A stretch of 38,518 bases of DNA from Alistipes senegalensis (GCA_023664945.1 JAMPER010000008.1:1-38518), one strand, 5' to 3'; shown: positions 9,246 through 18,852, numbered from the stretch's first letter. Numbers and translations are program-made. The notes: generated by a model from the sequence alone, not told the origin.

Positions 9246-9254
9246 GACGGGTTT

Positions 9255-9304
9255 TGCTGTGTTGCCTGTGAGGCAAGGCAGCAGAAGTCATGGCCCGGCC
9301 ATGA
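9255..9304 (+). promoter_or_regulatory. Hairpin-rich leader between infC and rpmI
   Basis: Ten bases after infC stops, TGCTG-TG-TTGCCT pairs with AGGCAA-GG-CAGCA around a GTG loop (9255-9283). It is followed by an almost perfect palindrome TCATGGCC-C-GGCCATGA (9288-9304). A third small hairpin, CTGCC/GGCAG (9382-9397), overlaps the rpmI SD region. In E. coli, L20 represses rpmI-rplT by binding the leader; these structures are candidates for a similar role, which is not shown by sequence alone. Confidence 0.45.
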
Positions 9305-9404
9305 TGTTGACAAGTGATTGCAGGCTGCAAAGCGCAACGCGGTTGTTGCCACCTGCCGTCATGTGATAACAAGAAAGGGAGCTGCCTTCAGGGGCAGGTG
9401 AATT

Positions 9405-9602
9405 ATGCCGAAGATGAAGACCAAAAGCAGTGCGAAAAAACGTTTTCGCATTCGTCCTGGTGGCACAGTGAAATGCGCACAGGCATTCAAGCGCCACATT
9501 CTGACCAAGAAAACTACCAAAACCAAGCGCCAGCTGCGCGGCACGACGGAGATTCACGGCAGTGATGTTTTGTCGGTTATGCGCATGATGCCGAACGGTT
9601 GA
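9405..9602 (+). CDS. rpmI: Large-subunit ribosomal protein bL35
   Basis: A 65-residue, very basic protein with the family start [16 protein letters not shown] and the central [18 protein letters not shown]. It is a structural part of the 50S subunit. The ATG follows AGGTG by about five bases. It sits 159 bases after infC and 25 bases before rplT, the standard order. A longer reading frame overlaps it in another register and is not a gene. Confidence 0.97.
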   Translation: MPKMKTKSSAKKRFRIRPGGTVKCAQAFKRHILTKKTTKTKRQLRGTTEIHGSDVLSVMRMMPNG

Positions 9603-9627
9603 TCCCGATTTCTTCGCAGGAGATATT

Positions 9628-9987
9628 ATGTCGAGAGTAAAACGTGGGGTCACGGCACGGGCCCGTCATAAAAAAGTGCTGGAGCAGGCCAAGGGATATC
9701 GTGGCCGCCGGAGCAAGGTTTATCGTGTGGCAAAACAGGCTGTCATGAAGGCAGGCCAGTATGCCTATCGTGACCGCAGGGCCAAAAAGCGGGTGTTCCG
9801 CGCTCTCTGGATTGCGCGTATTAACGCGGCTGTCCGCGAGCATGGTATGACCTATAGTGTGTTTATTAACGGCCTGAAAAAGGCAGCTATTGAACTGGAC
9901 CGCAAGGTGCTGGCTGATATGGCTGTGACTGACAAGCCGGCTTTTGCCGCGATTGTTAATCAGGTCAGGTCTGCTGCCGCTGCCTGA
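9628..9987 (+). CDS. rplT: Large-subunit ribosomal protein bL20
   Basis: A 119-residue bL20, of the usual length, with the start [20 protein letters not shown], then [20 protein letters not shown] and [20 protein letters not shown]. It is needed early in 50S assembly and in E. coli is the autogenous repressor of the rpmI-rplT transcript. The ATG is preceded by AGGAGAT. It is followed by a terminator-like hairpin ahead of pheS. Confidence 0.97.
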   Translation: MSRVKRGVTARARHKKVLEQAKGYRGRRSKVYRVAKQAVMKAGQYAYRDRRAKKRVFRALWIARINAAVREHGMTYSVFINGLKKAAIELDRKVLADMAVTDKPAFAAIVNQVRSAAAA

Positions 9988-10019
9988 TTTTCCGTACGGC
10001 TGTACGGTGCGGTACCGAT

Positions 10020-10056
10020 AAGCGGGGCTGGAAGCTTTTCCTGTCCCGCTTTTTGT
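10020..10056 (+). terminator. Terminator or attenuator between rplT and pheS
   Basis: AAGCGGG (10020-10026) pairs with CCCGCTT (10045-10051), with an inner GGAA/TTCC pair, followed by TTTGTTTT. It lies 50 bases ahead of pheS, so it either ends the rplT transcript or attenuates read-through into pheST. No Phe-rich leader peptide like E. coli PheM is visible before it. Confidence 0.75.
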
Positions 10057-10064
10057 TTTGAGTT

Positions 10065-10087
10065 TGCTGAAAGCGGCGCTTTCGGCA
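10065..10087 (+). promoter_or_regulatory. Second hairpin in the pheS leader
   Basis: TGCTGAAAGC and GCTTTCGGCA form a 10-bp stem with one T-G wobble around a GGC loop. It sits between the terminator-like element and the pheS start, with no T tract after it. Function unknown. Confidence 0.45.
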
Positions 10088-10106
10088 CACTACGGGGAAG
10101 CAGGGT

Positions 10107-11123
10107 ATGGATTCTTTAGAGGAACTGGTTGCCAAAGCCAAGGCGGATTTTCTGGCCGCGCCGGATGCAGCGGCACTGGAGAACGCAAAAGCCCGGTATC
10201 TGGGCAAGACCGGCCTTTTGACCGGAGAGATGAAGGCGCTGGGCAAGATGGAGCCGGAGGCGAGAAAGGCGCGCGGGGCGGTTATAAATGCAGCCAAGCT
10301 GCAGGTGGAGGATGCTTTGTCGGCCCGGCGCGAGGCGCTTGCGCTGGCGCAGCTTGCTGAAAGGCTGAATGCCGAGGCAGTGGATGTGACGCTGCCGGGA
10401 AGAGGCCGGATGCGCGGCGGAATTCATCCGGTGATGAAAACCTGGGAGCGGGTGGAACGCATTTTTCGTTCAATTGGCTTTGATGTGGCGGAAGGCCCGG
10501 AGATTGAGAATGACTGGACGAATTTTACTTCGCTGAATAATCCGGAAAACCATCCTGCCCGCTCAATGCAGGATACGTTTTATGTGGACGGAAAGGATAA
10601 GACGGGCAAACCGCTTTTGCTGCGGACTCATACCAGCCCGATGCAGGTGCGCTATGCTTCGGCGCACAGTCTGCCTGTGAAGGTGATTGCGCCTGGCAGG
10701 ACGTATCGGGTGGACAGTGATGCAACCCATTCGCCGATGTTTCACCAGGTGGAAGGTTTATGGATTGACAAGGCTATCAGCTTTGCCGATTTAAAGGGGG
10801 TTTATCTGAATTTTGTCCGCGAGTTTTTTGAGACAGACGATTTGGCAGTCCGATTCCGTCCGTCTTATTTTCCTTTTACGGAGCCGTCTGCCGAAGTGGA
10901 TATTGCTTTCGGAAGCGGTCCGCTGAAGGGGCGCTGGCTGGAGGTCAGCGGTTCGGGGCAGGTGCATCCGGCTGTGCTCAGGAATATGGGGATTGATCCT
11001 GAAAGTCATGTCGGTTTTGCGTTTGGTTCCGGCCTGGAGCGTTTGACGATGCTGCGTTATGGTATTAATGATTTGCGTCTCTTTTTTGAGGGCGATTTGC
11101 GGTTTTTGAAACAGTTTGGTTGA
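10107..11123 (+). CDS. pheS: Phenylalanyl-tRNA synthetase alpha subunit
   Basis: A 338-residue catalytic subunit of the (alpha-beta)2 class II enzyme that charges tRNA-Phe. The N-terminal coiled coil (about 1-85) binds tRNA. The core shows [17 protein letters not shown], motif 2 [10 protein letters not shown] (173-182) and motif 3 [11 protein letters not shown] (303-313). Length is normal. It is followed 54 bases later by pheT and is cotranscribed with it. Confidence 0.97.
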   Translation: MDSLEELVAKAKADFLAAPDAAALENAKARYLGKTGLLTGEMKALGKMEPEARKARGAVINAAKLQVEDALSARREALALAQLAERLNAEAVDVTLPGRGRMRGGIHPVMKTWERVERIFRSIGFDVAEGPEIENDWTNFTSLNNPENHPARSMQDTFYVDGKDKTGKPLLLRTHTSPMQVRYASAHSLPVKVIAPGRTYRVDSDATHSPMFHQVEGLWIDKAISFADLKGVYLNFVREFFETDDLAVRFRPSYFPFTEPSAEVDIAFGSGPLKGRWLEVSGSGQVHPAVLRNMGIDPESHVGFAFGSGLERLTMLRYGINDLRLFFEGDLRFLKQFG

Positions 11124-11177
11124 AGTGTGTTCCGGCTTTTCAATAAGGGAAGGCCGTTTTGCTGCTGAAGGCGTGTT

Positions 11178-13607
11178 ATGCAATTTTCTGAAAGATGGCT
11201 GCGTACGATGGCCGATCCTGATATGGGTACGGAGGAGCTGGCCCGTTTGTTGACGATGTCCGGGCTGGAAGTGGAAGAGACAAGCTGTGTCGCGCCGCCT
11301 TTTTCCGGCGTGGTGGCGGCAAAGGTGCTGGAGGTGAAGAAACATCCCAATGCGGATCGCCTGACTGTCTGCCAGGTGGATGCCGGGACTGGTGCGCTGC
11401 TGAATATTGTTTGCGGTGCGCCGAATGTGCGTGCAGGGATGATGACGGCTTGCGCACTGCCGGGAGCCAGTTTGCCGCCAGGTGAAAATGGCAAGGCGTT
11501 TTCTATCAAGCCGGGCAAGTTGCGCGGTGTGGAATCGCAAGGGATGTTGTGTTCGGCGCGGGAACTGGGTATATCGGACGATCATGCCGGGATTATGGAT
11601 TTGCCAGGGGATGCGCCCGTGGGGCAGGATGTGCGTGCTTATCTTGATCTGGATGATGTTGTTTATACGATTAAGCTGACGCCGAACCGGGCAGATTGCC
11701 TTTCTGTGCTGGGTGTGGCGCGGGAGGTGTCGGCCCTGACCGGCGCGCCGCTTTGTATGCCTGATGCAGCGCCGGTTGCGGCGACGATGGAGGAGAAGCT
11801 GCCGCTGGCTGTTTTGGCTCCGGATTTGTGCGGCCGTTTTAGCGGCAGGGTGATTCGCGGCGTTAATGCGCGGGCAGAAACGCCGGACTGGATGAAACAA
11901 CGGCTGATTCGCAGCGGCCAGCGGCCGGTTTCTGCCCTGGTGGATATTTCCAATTATGTGATGCTCGAGCTGGGGCAGCCCAACCATGTTTATGATCTGG
12001 ACAAGCTGGATCAGGGCCTGGAGGTGCGCTGGGCCAAAAAAGGCGAGCAGGTTTCGCTGCTTAACGGCAGTACGCTTGAGGTGGACGGGCAGGTTGGCGT
12101 GATTGCCGATGGCAAGGGGGCGGAATCTCTGGCAGGTATTATGGGCGGGGATCGTTCTTCGGTTTCGCTGGAGACAGAGCATATTTTTATTGAGGCGGCT
12201 TTCTGGCAGCCGGAGGCGGTACAGGGGCGTTGCCGCCGATTTAATTTTTCAACGGATGCGGCGCACCGTTTTGAGCGCGGGGTTGATTTTGAGGGAACAG
12301 TTCGCGCTGTTGAACGCATGACGGCGCTGGTTCTGCAAATTTGCGGGGTACCGGGCAAAACGCAGGTTGGCCCAACGGATGACCATGTGTTTGCCTTGCC
12401 GCCAAGGCAGCCGGTGAGGATGCGGACTGCGCGGGCGGAAAGGGTGGTCGGCGTGCCGTTTACGGATAAGGAGGTGGCGGATATTTTTACGCGCCTGGGA
12501 TTGCCGTTTTCGCATGAGCCGGGGGTTTTTGTGGTGACGCCGCCCGGGTATCGTTTCGATATTGCTATTGAGGAAGATTTGATTGAAGAGGTGGCACGGG
12601 TGTATGGCTATGATCGTATTCCGGCTGTGCCGCCGGTTGCGCCGAATGTGATGCGGGTTTTGCCGGAAAGCTGCCGTTCTGTGCATGATATTCGCCGTCA
12701 GATGGCTGATATGGATTATCAGGAAACGGTGAATTACAGTTTTGTGGAAGAGGGCTGGGAAAAGGATTTTGCCGGTAACCATGATCCTATCCGGCTGCTT
12801 AACCCGATTTCAAGCCAGATGAGCGTGATGCGCTCGACGTTGCTGGGGTCGCTGGTTGCCAATGTACGCTATAACCTGAACCGCCGCGCTACGCGGGTGC
12901 GTATGTTTGAGATTGCTTCGGTTTTTTTGAAGGATTCTGCGCAGGTTGACGGTGAAAAGACGGTGGCGGGGTATCACCAGCCTAAACGCCTTGCGGCTGT
13001 TGCGTATGGCACGGCAGAGAATGAACAGTGGGGGCAGCCGGCTAAGCAGGTAGATTTTTTTGATGTGAAGGCCGATTTGGAGGCACTGTTTTTCCCGCAG
13101 GTGTTTCGTTTTGAAAAGACTGCACACCCGGCTTTTCATCCGGGACGCTGTGCCAGGATTTTGCGTGAGGGAAAGGCTGTCGGGATCATAGGGGAGTTGC
13201 ATCCGTTGTGGCAGAAGAAGTATGAGCTGCCGTTGCCGCCGGTTCTGTTTGAACTGGATGTGGAAGCGCTTCAGCCTGAAGGCGTGCCGGTTTACCAGGA
13301 TATATCGCGTTTCCCGCCGGTGTTAAGGGATGTGGCGCTGGTGGTGCCCCAGTCGGTTTCGGTGGCAAGCCTGATGGATATCTTCGAAATGGCGCGTCGG
13401 AAGAATCCGCAGTGTGCTATTATGCAGTCTGTTGTTTTATTTGACGATTATCGCGGAAAGGGGCTTGAGGAAAATGAGAGGAGCCTGGCTTTCCGTTTTA
13501 CGCTCCAGGATAGCCGGGCGACTTTGCAGGATGAGGCAGTGGAAGCTGCCATTTCCGCGTTTGTTGCTGCGGCAAAGGAAGCTGCCGGCGCCCGGTTGCG
13601 GGCGTAA
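11178..13607 (+). CDS. pheT: Phenylalanyl-tRNA synthetase beta subunit
   Basis: An 809-residue beta subunit that provides tRNA binding and editing of Tyr-tRNA-Phe. An OB-fold tRNA-binding domain (about 40-150: [19 protein letters not shown]) is followed by the B3/4 editing domain (with HVYDLDKL and [10 protein letters not shown]), the B5 domain (about 400-475), a catalytic-like core ([28 protein letters not shown]) and the C-terminal ferredoxin-like anticodon-binding domain (about 715-808: [12 protein letters not shown]). Length and order are normal. Then comes ihfA, as in most proteobacteria. Confidence 0.97.
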   Translation: MQFSERWLRTMADPDMGTEELARLLTMSGLEVEETSCVAPPFSGVVAAKVLEVKKHPNADRLTVCQVDAGTGALLNIVCGAPNVRAGMMTACALPGASLPPGENGKAFSIKPGKLRGVESQGMLCSARELGISDDHAGIMDLPGDAPVGQDVRAYLDLDDVVYTIKLTPNRADCLSVLGVAREVSALTGAPLCMPDAAPVAATMEEKLPLAVLAPDLCGRFSGRVIRGVNARAETPDWMKQRLIRSGQRPVSALVDISNYVMLELGQPNHVYDLDKLDQGLEVRWAKKGEQVSLLNGSTLEVDGQVGVIADGKGAESLAGIMGGDRSSVSLETEHIFIEAAFWQPEAVQGRCRRFNFSTDAAHRFERGVDFEGTVRAVERMTALVLQICGVPGKTQVGPTDDHVFALPPRQPVRMRTARAERVVGVPFTDKEVADIFTRLGLPFSHEPGVFVVTPPGYRFDIAIEEDLIEEVARVYGYDRIPAVPPVAPNVMRVLPESCRSVHDIRRQMADMDYQETVNYSFVEEGWEKDFAGNHDPIRLLNPISSQMSVMRSTLLGSLVANVRYNLNRRATRVRMFEIASVFLKDSAQVDGEKTVAGYHQPKRLAAVAYGTAENEQWGQPAKQVDFFDVKADLEALFFPQVFRFEKTAHPAFHPGRCARILREGKAVGIIGELHPLWQKKYELPLPPVLFELDVEALQPEGVPVYQDISRFPPVLRDVALVVPQSVSVASLMDIFEMARRKNPQCAIMQSVVLFDDYRGKGLEENERSLAFRFTLQDSRATLQDEAVEAAISAFVAAAKEAAGARLRA

Positions 13608-13680
13608 ATGTCTTTATGGGATGGAATTCCATAGTTCGACCGTTACTTTTTCAGTTTTTGCCAGCCAGTAGTTTGACAAG

Positions 13681-14016
13681 ATGAACAGTATGCCAGCCGA
13701 CAAGAAAGACCCCAGCCAGGGCAAGACGCTTACCAAGGCGGAGATTGCCGAGACGCTTTATGAACGGGTTGGATTGAACAAGCGGGAAGCCAAGGAGATG
13801 GTCAATTCTTTTTTCGGCCATATTATTGAATCGCTGGAGCGTGGCGAGGAAGTGAAGTTGTCCGGTTTCGGCAATTTTACTTTGCGCACCAAGCCGGAGC
13901 GGCCGGGGCGCAACCCGAGAACGGGCGTTGAAATTCCGATTACTGCGCGCAGGGTGGTTTCTTTTCATGCCAGCCAGAAGCTGAAGGAAATGGTGGATTC
14001 GGCATCAAATGAATAA
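13681..14016 (+). CDS. ihfA: Integration host factor alpha subunit
   Basis: A 111-residue HU/IHF-family DNA-bending protein; with IHF-beta it makes sharp bends that shape promoters and recombination sites. It contains [33 protein letters not shown] and the DNA-inserting beta arm [18 protein letters not shown] with the key Pro in RNPRTG. About 15 extra residues precede the E. coli-like start. Neither ATG 13681 nor ATG 13690 has a clear SD site, so the exact start is uncertain. The pheT-ihfA gap (73 bases) holds a 12-base palindrome, ATGGAATTCCAT at 13621. Confidence 0.95.
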   Translation: MNSMPADKKDPSQGKTLTKAEIAETLYERVGLNKREAKEMVNSFFGHIIESLERGEEVKLSGFGNFTLRTKPERPGRNPRTGVEIPITARRVVSFHASQKLKEMVDSASNE

Positions 14017-14027
14017 GATGGGGTTTT

Positions 14028-14441
14028 ATGACTGAGTCAACCGGCAAGCTCCAGAGCGCTTCTTTGCCTCCCATACCTGCGAAGCGTTATTTCACTATTG
14101 GTGAAGTAAGCGAGCTGTGCGGGGTAAAAGCACATGTTTTGCGCTATTGGGAGCAGGAGTTTACCCAGTTAAAGCCGGTCAAGCGCCGGGGAAACAGGCG
14201 TTATTACCAGCATCATGAAGTTTTGCTGATTCGCCGGATCCGCGAGTTGTTGTATGAGCAGGGCTTTACGATCAGCGGGGCAAGAAACCGCCTGAATGAG
14301 CCGGGCGGCAGGGCAGCCAGGCAGGAGGAAGCGTTGCCGCAGCCTGAAAATGCGGCAGTGCAAGGGGTTGATCTGGCATCTTTGCGTACGGAGCTGGAGG
14401 CTGTTTTGGCGCTTTTATCGCTGCCGGACAGCCATTTATAG
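14028..14441 (+). CDS. MerR-family transcriptional regulator
   Basis: A 137-residue regulator. A winged helix-turn-helix of the MerR type covers about residues 23-90: YFTIGEVSELCGVKAHVLRY, WEQEF, and RGNRRYYQHHEVLLIRRIR. No metal-binding cysteines or drug-binding domain follow, only a short helical tail, so it is a small effector-less MerR of unknown target. A gene of this kind directly after ihfA is a conserved arrangement in beta- and gammaproteobacteria. It starts 11 bases after ihfA and should share its transcript. Confidence 0.9.
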   Translation: MTESTGKLQSASLPPIPAKRYFTIGEVSELCGVKAHVLRYWEQEFTQLKPVKRRGNRRYYQHHEVLLIRRIRELLYEQGFTISGARNRLNEPGGRAARQEEALPQPENAAVQGVDLASLRTELEAVLALLSLPDSHL

Positions 14442-14463
14442 CGCCCTGTTTGCGCCAGGGCAT
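14440..14463 (+). terminator. Hairpin just after the merR-like gene
   Basis: GCCCTG and CAGGGC pair around TTTGCGC. There is no strong T tract, so termination is uncertain. The sequence GCGCCCTGTTTGCGCC closely matches GCGCACCCTGTTTGCGCC in the thrS leader hairpin. Confidence 0.3.
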
Positions 14464-14516
14464 CTGTTTCAGACGACGCCTGGCGGCAAGCCGGGGATTG
14501 TGTAAACGGGCGGGAT

Positions 14517-15254
14517 ATGCGTATTCTGATAAGCAATGACGACGGGTATCTGGCGCCAGGCATTAATGCGCTGGCCCGCGCTTTGGCGCCTGTTGCCGAG
14601 GTGGCCGTTTGTGCGCCAGACAGTAACCGCTCGGGGGCTTCCAGCTCGCTGACGCTTGAAAAGCCGATTTCGGTTTTTCAGGCTGAAAACGGGTTTTACT
14701 ATACTACCGGTACGCCCTCTGATTGCGTGCATATTGCTTTGACCGGTGTTTTGCCGTGGAAGCCGGATCTGGTGGTATCCGGGATTAACCATGGCGCGAA
14801 CATGGGGGAAGATACGCTGTATTCCGGCACGGTGGCGGCTGCCATGGAGGCGTTTCTTTTTGATATTCCTGCTATTGCTTTTTCCCAGGTGGATCGCGGC
14901 TGGCTGGAGCTGGAGAGCGCGGCCAAAATGGCGCGTGAATTGGTGTTGACGGTGTACGAGAGTCTGCCCGGCCCGTTTTTGCTGAATGTGAATATACCGA
15001 ATTTGCCTTATGAGGCGCTAAAGCCTCCAGTGGCAACCCGCCTCGGGAGGCGGCATCATTCGGAAGGGGTATTAAAGACGCTTGATCCGTTCGGACGGGA
15101 AATGTTCTGGATTGGACCGACAGGAAAAACGCGGGACGGGGGAGAAGGAACGGATTTTTATGCTGTTTCGCAGGGGCATGTTTCTGTGACGCCGCTGAAG
15201 TTTGAGTGGACAGAAAAGCGATTGATGGATGATTTGCGCAAGGTGCTGGCATGA
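14517..15254 (+). CDS. surE: 5'/3'-nucleotidase SurE
   Basis: A 245-residue metal-dependent nucleoside monophosphate phosphatase of the cytoplasm. The metal site is intact: [11 protein letters not shown] gives Asp8 and Asp9, DSNRSG gives Ser39, and [13 protein letters not shown] gives the conserved Asn. [11 protein letters not shown] follows. Length is normal. Its stop overlaps the pcm start in an ATGA, so the two are translationally coupled, the classic stationary-phase repair pair. Confidence 0.97.
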   Translation: MRILISNDDGYLAPGINALARALAPVAEVAVCAPDSNRSGASSSLTLEKPISVFQAENGFYYTTGTPSDCVHIALTGVLPWKPDLVVSGINHGANMGEDTLYSGTVAAAMEAFLFDIPAIAFSQVDRGWLELESAAKMARELVLTVYESLPGPFLLNVNIPNLPYEALKPPVATRLGRRHHSEGVLKTLDPFGREMFWIGPTGKTRDGGEGTDFYAVSQGHVSVTPLKFEWTEKRLMDDLRKVLA

Positions 15255-16117
15255 GCGAAAAGCCCAGCGGGTTTCCGCTGCCATTGTCGCGCGTGATAGG
15301 CGGCGAATCGGGAAAGCGCTTTTCCGGCGCAAACCGGGGGGGTGAGATGGCGCTGCAAACTGCTGTCAGGAACCGGATGCAGCCTCTTATGCCGGAGAAG
15401 GCGAAGGTGGCCGCAGGAGGGAAAAGCGCTTCTCCGGCAGCAGTGCCGGTTTTGGCAGGCAACCCGAAAAGATGGCCGGAGCCGGCCCGCGGCGCGGTTG
15501 CCATGACGGAAAAAATCGCTGCGCTGGGTATTCGGGATACGCTGGTTCTTGCTGCCTTGCGTACGATTCCACGGCATCTTTTTGTTGCGTCGGCGCTTTC
15601 CCAGCAGGCTTATGCGGATACATCGCTGCCTATCGGCCATCACCAGACGATTTCGCGTCCTTATACGGTGGCGCGGATGATTGAGGCGGTTCGCCAGGAA
15701 TCCGGAAATAAAAAGCTGCCAAGGGTGCTGGAAATTGGAACCGGCTGCGGTTACCAGGCGGCGGTTCTTTCCCAGGTGGCGGAGCAGGTATATTCCATTG
15801 AGCGGATTAAGGCGCTGCATGAACAGGCCAAGCAGAATCTGCGGGCGCTTCGGCTCCCCAATTTGCGGCTGCATTACGGGGACGGGATGCTGGGGTTGCC
15901 GCAGGTTGCGCCTTTTGATGCCATTGTGATTGCGGCAGCCGGACTGGATGTGCCCGAGGCGCTTTTCCTGCAGATGGCTGTTGGCGGCTATATGGTTGCG
16001 CCGGTAGGCGACAAGCGGCAGCAGTTGCAGTTAACGAAACGGACTGGCGAGAGACAATGGCAATCTGTTATGCTGGAAGAATGCCATTTCGTTCCCTTGC
16101 GACAGGGCGTGATTTGA
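15251..16117 (+). CDS. pcm: Protein-L-isoaspartate O-methyltransferase with N-terminal extension
   Basis: A 288-residue repair enzyme that methylates isoaspartyl residues of aged proteins using S-adenosylmethionine (SAM). The catalytic part starts near residue 84: [15 protein letters not shown] (129-143), the SAM loop [11 protein letters not shown] (160-170) and DAIVIAAAG. The first 80 or so residues are a basic, Ala/Gly/Pro-rich extension not present in the E. coli enzyme of 208 residues. Met85 could be an alternative start, but the ATGA overlap with surE favours the long form. The extension DNA holds two copies of a small palindrome (15310 and 15419). Confidence 0.93.
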   Translation: MSEKPSGFPLPLSRVIGGESGKRFSGANRGGEMALQTAVRNRMQPLMPEKAKVAAGGKSASPAAVPVLAGNPKRWPEPARGAVAMTEKIAALGIRDTLVLAALRTIPRHLFVASALSQQAYADTSLPIGHHQTISRPYTVARMIEAVRQESGNKKLPRVLEIGTGCGYQAAVLSQVAEQVYSIERIKALHEQAKQNLRALRLPNLRLHYGDGMLGLPQVAPFDAIVIAAAGLDVPEALFLQMAVGGYMVAPVGDKRQQLQLTKRTGERQWQSVMLEECHFVPLRQGVI

Positions 16118-16152
16118 TTTGAGAACAGTCTGACAAAAATGGGAAAACCTTT

Positions 16153-16917
16153 ATGAAACGACATGTCTATCCTTTGCTGGTTATGGTTTGCGCAGGGCTG
16201 GCAGCGTGCAGCACTTCAGAGATGCAGGCGCCGATTGAAGACCGTTCTGTCGGCGCGGCAATAGCGCGCCCGCTTGCCGGACCGGGGTATTACTCGGTGA
16301 TGAAAGGGGATACGCTTTATCGTATTTCACGCATTTATGGCCAAAGTGTGTCTGATCTGGTGGTATGGAACAATCTGGGCAATGCCAATGAGATTAATGA
16401 GGGGCAGCTTTTGCGCGTGGTACCGCCGGGGGCTGAAGGCACGGCTGTGCAGACGGCCAGTGTGAGCGATTCCGGCGGGGATGTGCAGCCGATTGGCGCG
16501 GCAGGGGAGTCGCTTGCAGCAGAAAAAGCGGATGACGGCGTTTCCCGTACGGTTGAGGGTATTGTCTGGGCATGGCCGGCAACCGGCAATATTCTTCGTG
16601 GTTTTTCCGAGCAAAGCAAAGGGGTGGATATTGGCGGTGCCGAAGGACAAAAGGTGCTGGCGGCTGCAGAAGGCAGGGTGATTTATGCCGGTACGATGGA
16701 CGGTTACGGTAATCTTGTTATTATCAAGCACAGCGATGATCTGCTTTCGGCTTATGCGCATAACAGCCGGAACCTGGTTGCCCAGGGAAGCAGTGTTTCC
16801 CGCGGCCAGCAGGTGGCGGAAATGGGGCGCAGTGGTACGGATGCGGTCAAGCTGCATTTTGAGGTAAGGCGCCAGGGGAAACCGGTTGATCCCCTGGCTT
16901 ATTTGCCAAAGCAATAG
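16153..16917 (+). CDS. nlpD: NlpD-like lipoprotein, LysM plus degenerate M23 domain
   Basis: A 254-residue outer-membrane lipoprotein that activates cell-separation amidases. The lipobox LAAC places the lipid Cys at 19. LysM, binding peptidoglycan, spans about 46-90 (YYSVMKGDTLYRI). The LytM/M23 fold spans about 140-252, but zinc ligands are missing: the first His is Ser155 in SEQSKGVDIGG, and the His-x-His pair is Lys233-Leu-His235. As in E. coli NlpD, it should be a non-enzymatic activator. It follows surE-pcm, as expected. The next gene is rlmD, not rpoS. Confidence 0.93.
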   Translation: MKRHVYPLLVMVCAGLAACSTSEMQAPIEDRSVGAAIARPLAGPGYYSVMKGDTLYRISRIYGQSVSDLVVWNNLGNANEINEGQLLRVVPPGAEGTAVQTASVSDSGGDVQPIGAAGESLAAEKADDGVSRTVEGIVWAWPATGNILRGFSEQSKGVDIGGAEGQKVLAAAEGRVIYAGTMDGYGNLVIIKHSDDLLSAYAHNSRNLVAQGSSVSRGQQVAEMGRSGTDAVKLHFEVRRQGKPVDPLAYLPKQ

Positions 16918-16971
16918 GCTGTTTGGCCCAGGACGCCTTCCCGTTTATTTTTAGCGCTTTTTCTCTGTACG

Positions 16972-18324
16972 ATGATTGCCGATATCGTTGATATTGAGTC
17001 GCTTGACGCCGAGGGGCGCGGCGTGGCCCATCTGCCCAATCCGGACGGTACGCCGGGCAAGGCGCTTTTTGTGGAAGGGGCTTTGCCGGGAGAGCGGGTC
17101 AGTTTTGTTTCCTTGCGCAAAAAGAAGAGCTGGGAAGCGGCAAAAATGACGGATTTGCTGCGCGAATCTTCTTTGCGGGTGGCTCCTCGTTGTCCGCATT
17201 TTGGCATTTGCGGCGGATGTGCCATGCAGCATATGGAGCCTTCTGCCCAGGTGGCGGTCAAGCAGCGCATTCTGGAAGATAGCCTGTGGCATATTGGCCG
17301 GGTTCGGCCGGGCTGTTTGTTAAGGCCGGTGTATGGCCCGTTTTGGGGTTACCGTTACCGTGCCCGCCTGTCGGTTAATTATGTGCCGAAAAAAGGGGGC
17401 ATTCTGATTGGTTTCCATGAGCGCCGGTCGCGTTTTGTGGCTGATATGACCAGCTGCGCTGTTTTGCCGCCCCAGGTTTCGGCCTTGCTGCTTCCCTTAA
17501 GGGAGATGATTGGTTCTTTGTCTGTTTATGACAGGGTGCCGCAAATTGAGCTGGCTGTTGGCGATGGCGGCCTTGTTGTGATGGTGCTGCGGATTATGGC
17601 GCCTTTGTCGGCTGCGGATGAGGATGGCTTGAGGCGGTTTGCCGACCGGTATGGCGTGCAGTGGTGGCTTCAGCCAAAAGGGCCGGATACCGCCGCGCTT
17701 TTTTATCCGGATACGGCGCAGTTGCAATATGTGCTTCCGGAATTCGATGTCCGGATGCCTTTTCGTCCTACGGATTTTACGCAGGTCAATCATCATATTA
17801 ATCCGGTTCTGGTTTCGAGGGCGGTGCGGCTGCTGGATATCCGTCCGGATCACCGGGCAGGGGATCTCTTTTGCGGCTTGGGCAATTTTACTTTGCCGAT
17901 TGCGCGGCTGGCCGGGGAAGCGGTTGGTATGGAGGGCAGCGCTGCGCTGACTGACCGGGCGAAATCGGCGGCGGCGTTGAATGGACTGGATGGAAAAACA
18001 ACGTTTTTGACTTGCGACCTGTTCAGGATGGACAAGGATGCTTGGCTGGCTGCCGGGAAGTTTGACCGCCTGTTGCTTGATCCGCCCCGGGATGGCGCAG
18101 ATGCGGTATGCCGGACGCTGGCCGGGCTTTCTGGGCGGGAGGCGGAATTTCGCCCGGCACGTATTGTCTATGTTTCCTGTAATCCGGCGACGCTGGCAAG
18201 GGATGCGGGCGTCTTGGTCAATGAGGGCGGCTATGTCTTGCGCCAGGCGGGGGTTGTCAATATGTTCCCGCATACGGCTCATGTGGAGTCGGTTGCCGTT
18301 TTTGACCGGTTGCAGCAGGTATAG
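16972..18324 (+). CDS. rlmD: 23S rRNA (uracil-1939-C5)-methyltransferase RlmD
   Basis: A 450-residue SAM-dependent iron-sulfur RNA methyltransferase (formerly RumA). An N-terminal TRAM-like RNA-binding domain (about 1-60) precedes the cluster cysteines Cys74, Cys80, Cys83 (CPHFGICGGC) and Cys162. The methyltransferase domain shows FTQVNHHIN, DLFCGLGNFTLPIAR, LLLDPPRDGA and the nucleophile loop YVSCNPATLARD (Cys403). It begins 54 bases after nlpD. Length is usual. Confidence 0.96.
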   Translation: MIADIVDIESLDAEGRGVAHLPNPDGTPGKALFVEGALPGERVSFVSLRKKKSWEAAKMTDLLRESSLRVAPRCPHFGICGGCAMQHMEPSAQVAVKQRILEDSLWHIGRVRPGCLLRPVYGPFWGYRYRARLSVNYVPKKGGILIGFHERRSRFVADMTSCAVLPPQVSALLLPLREMIGSLSVYDRVPQIELAVGDGGLVVMVLRIMAPLSAADEDGLRRFADRYGVQWWLQPKGPDTAALFYPDTAQLQYVLPEFDVRMPFRPTDFTQVNHHINPVLVSRAVRLLDIRPDHRAGDLFCGLGNFTLPIARLAGEAVGMEGSAALTDRAKSAAALNGLDGKTTFLTCDLFRMDKDAWLAAGKFDRLLLDPPRDGADAVCRTLAGLSGREAEFRPARIVYVSCNPATLARDAGVLVNEGGYVLRQAGVVNMFPHTAHVESVAVFDRLQQV

Positions 18325-18367
18325 TCTGTTTTCCTGCTACATTTTTCCAGAAAAGAAGAATGCCAAT

Positions 18368-18385
18368 AGCCGGACAAGACCGGCT
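18368..18385 (+). promoter_or_regulatory. Hairpin ahead of msrB
   Basis: AGCCGG-ACAAGA-CCGGCT, a perfect 6-bp stem followed by CGTTT, lies between rlmD and msrB, 21 bases before the msrB start. It could be a weak terminator or a leader structure. The following GGAAAGGAAA is the msrB SD region. Confidence 0.3.
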
Positions 18386-18406
18386 CGTTTGGAAAGGAAA
18401 TAACGG

Positions 18407-18817
18407 ATGAGCGAACCGAAGATCAGGAAAACGGACGAGGAGTGGCGGGCCTGCCTGTCGCCGCTGTCTTATCAGGTAACGCGGCAGGCGGCGACGGAAG
18501 CGCCTTTTTCAGGCGAATACTGGGCTTATCGGGAAGAAGGGGTTTATCGCTGTGTCTGCTGCGGCACGCTGCTTTTTGAATCGGATGCCAAGTTTGAATC
18601 GGGCTGCGGCTGGCCCAGTTATTTCAGACCGGTTAACCCGGATAATGTCATTGAAAGGCAGGATGATTCGCTGGGGATGCGCCGGACGGAAATTCTGTGT
18701 GCGGTATGTCATGCGCATCTTGGCCATGTGTTTCAGGACGGCCCGCCGCCGACCGGGTTGCGTTATTGCATCAATTCTGCGGCCATGCGTTTTGAATCCC
18801 GGCGGCAAAAGACGTAA
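18407..18817 (+). CDS. msrB: Peptide-methionine (R)-S-oxide reductase MsrB
   Basis: A 136-residue cytoplasmic enzyme that reduces methionine-R-sulfoxide in proteins. Two zinc pairs are intact: Cys49/Cys52 and Cys98/Cys101 ([12 protein letters not shown]). The catalytic cysteine is Cys121 in [20 protein letters not shown] (66-76) is the substrate pocket. No signal peptide is seen. The yciB gene follows after 35 bases. Confidence 0.96.
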   Translation: MSEPKIRKTDEEWRACLSPLSYQVTRQAATEAPFSGEYWAYREEGVYRCVCCGTLLFESDAKFESGCGWPSYFRPVNPDNVIERQDDSLGMRRTEILCAVCHAHLGHVFQDGPPPTGLRYCINSAAMRFESRRQKT

Positions 18818-18852
18818 AATCCATAAAAAACAGAAGGGTTCGGCCATCTATC

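Noticed and set aside
9988-10106. A possible pheM-type leader peptide before pheS.
   Set aside because: No start codon precedes the terminator-like hairpin, and no Phe-rich short frame is present.
10791-12182. A 463-codon minus-strand frame opposite pheS and pheT.
   Set aside because: It crosses two well-defined genes and has no credible start, signal or motif.
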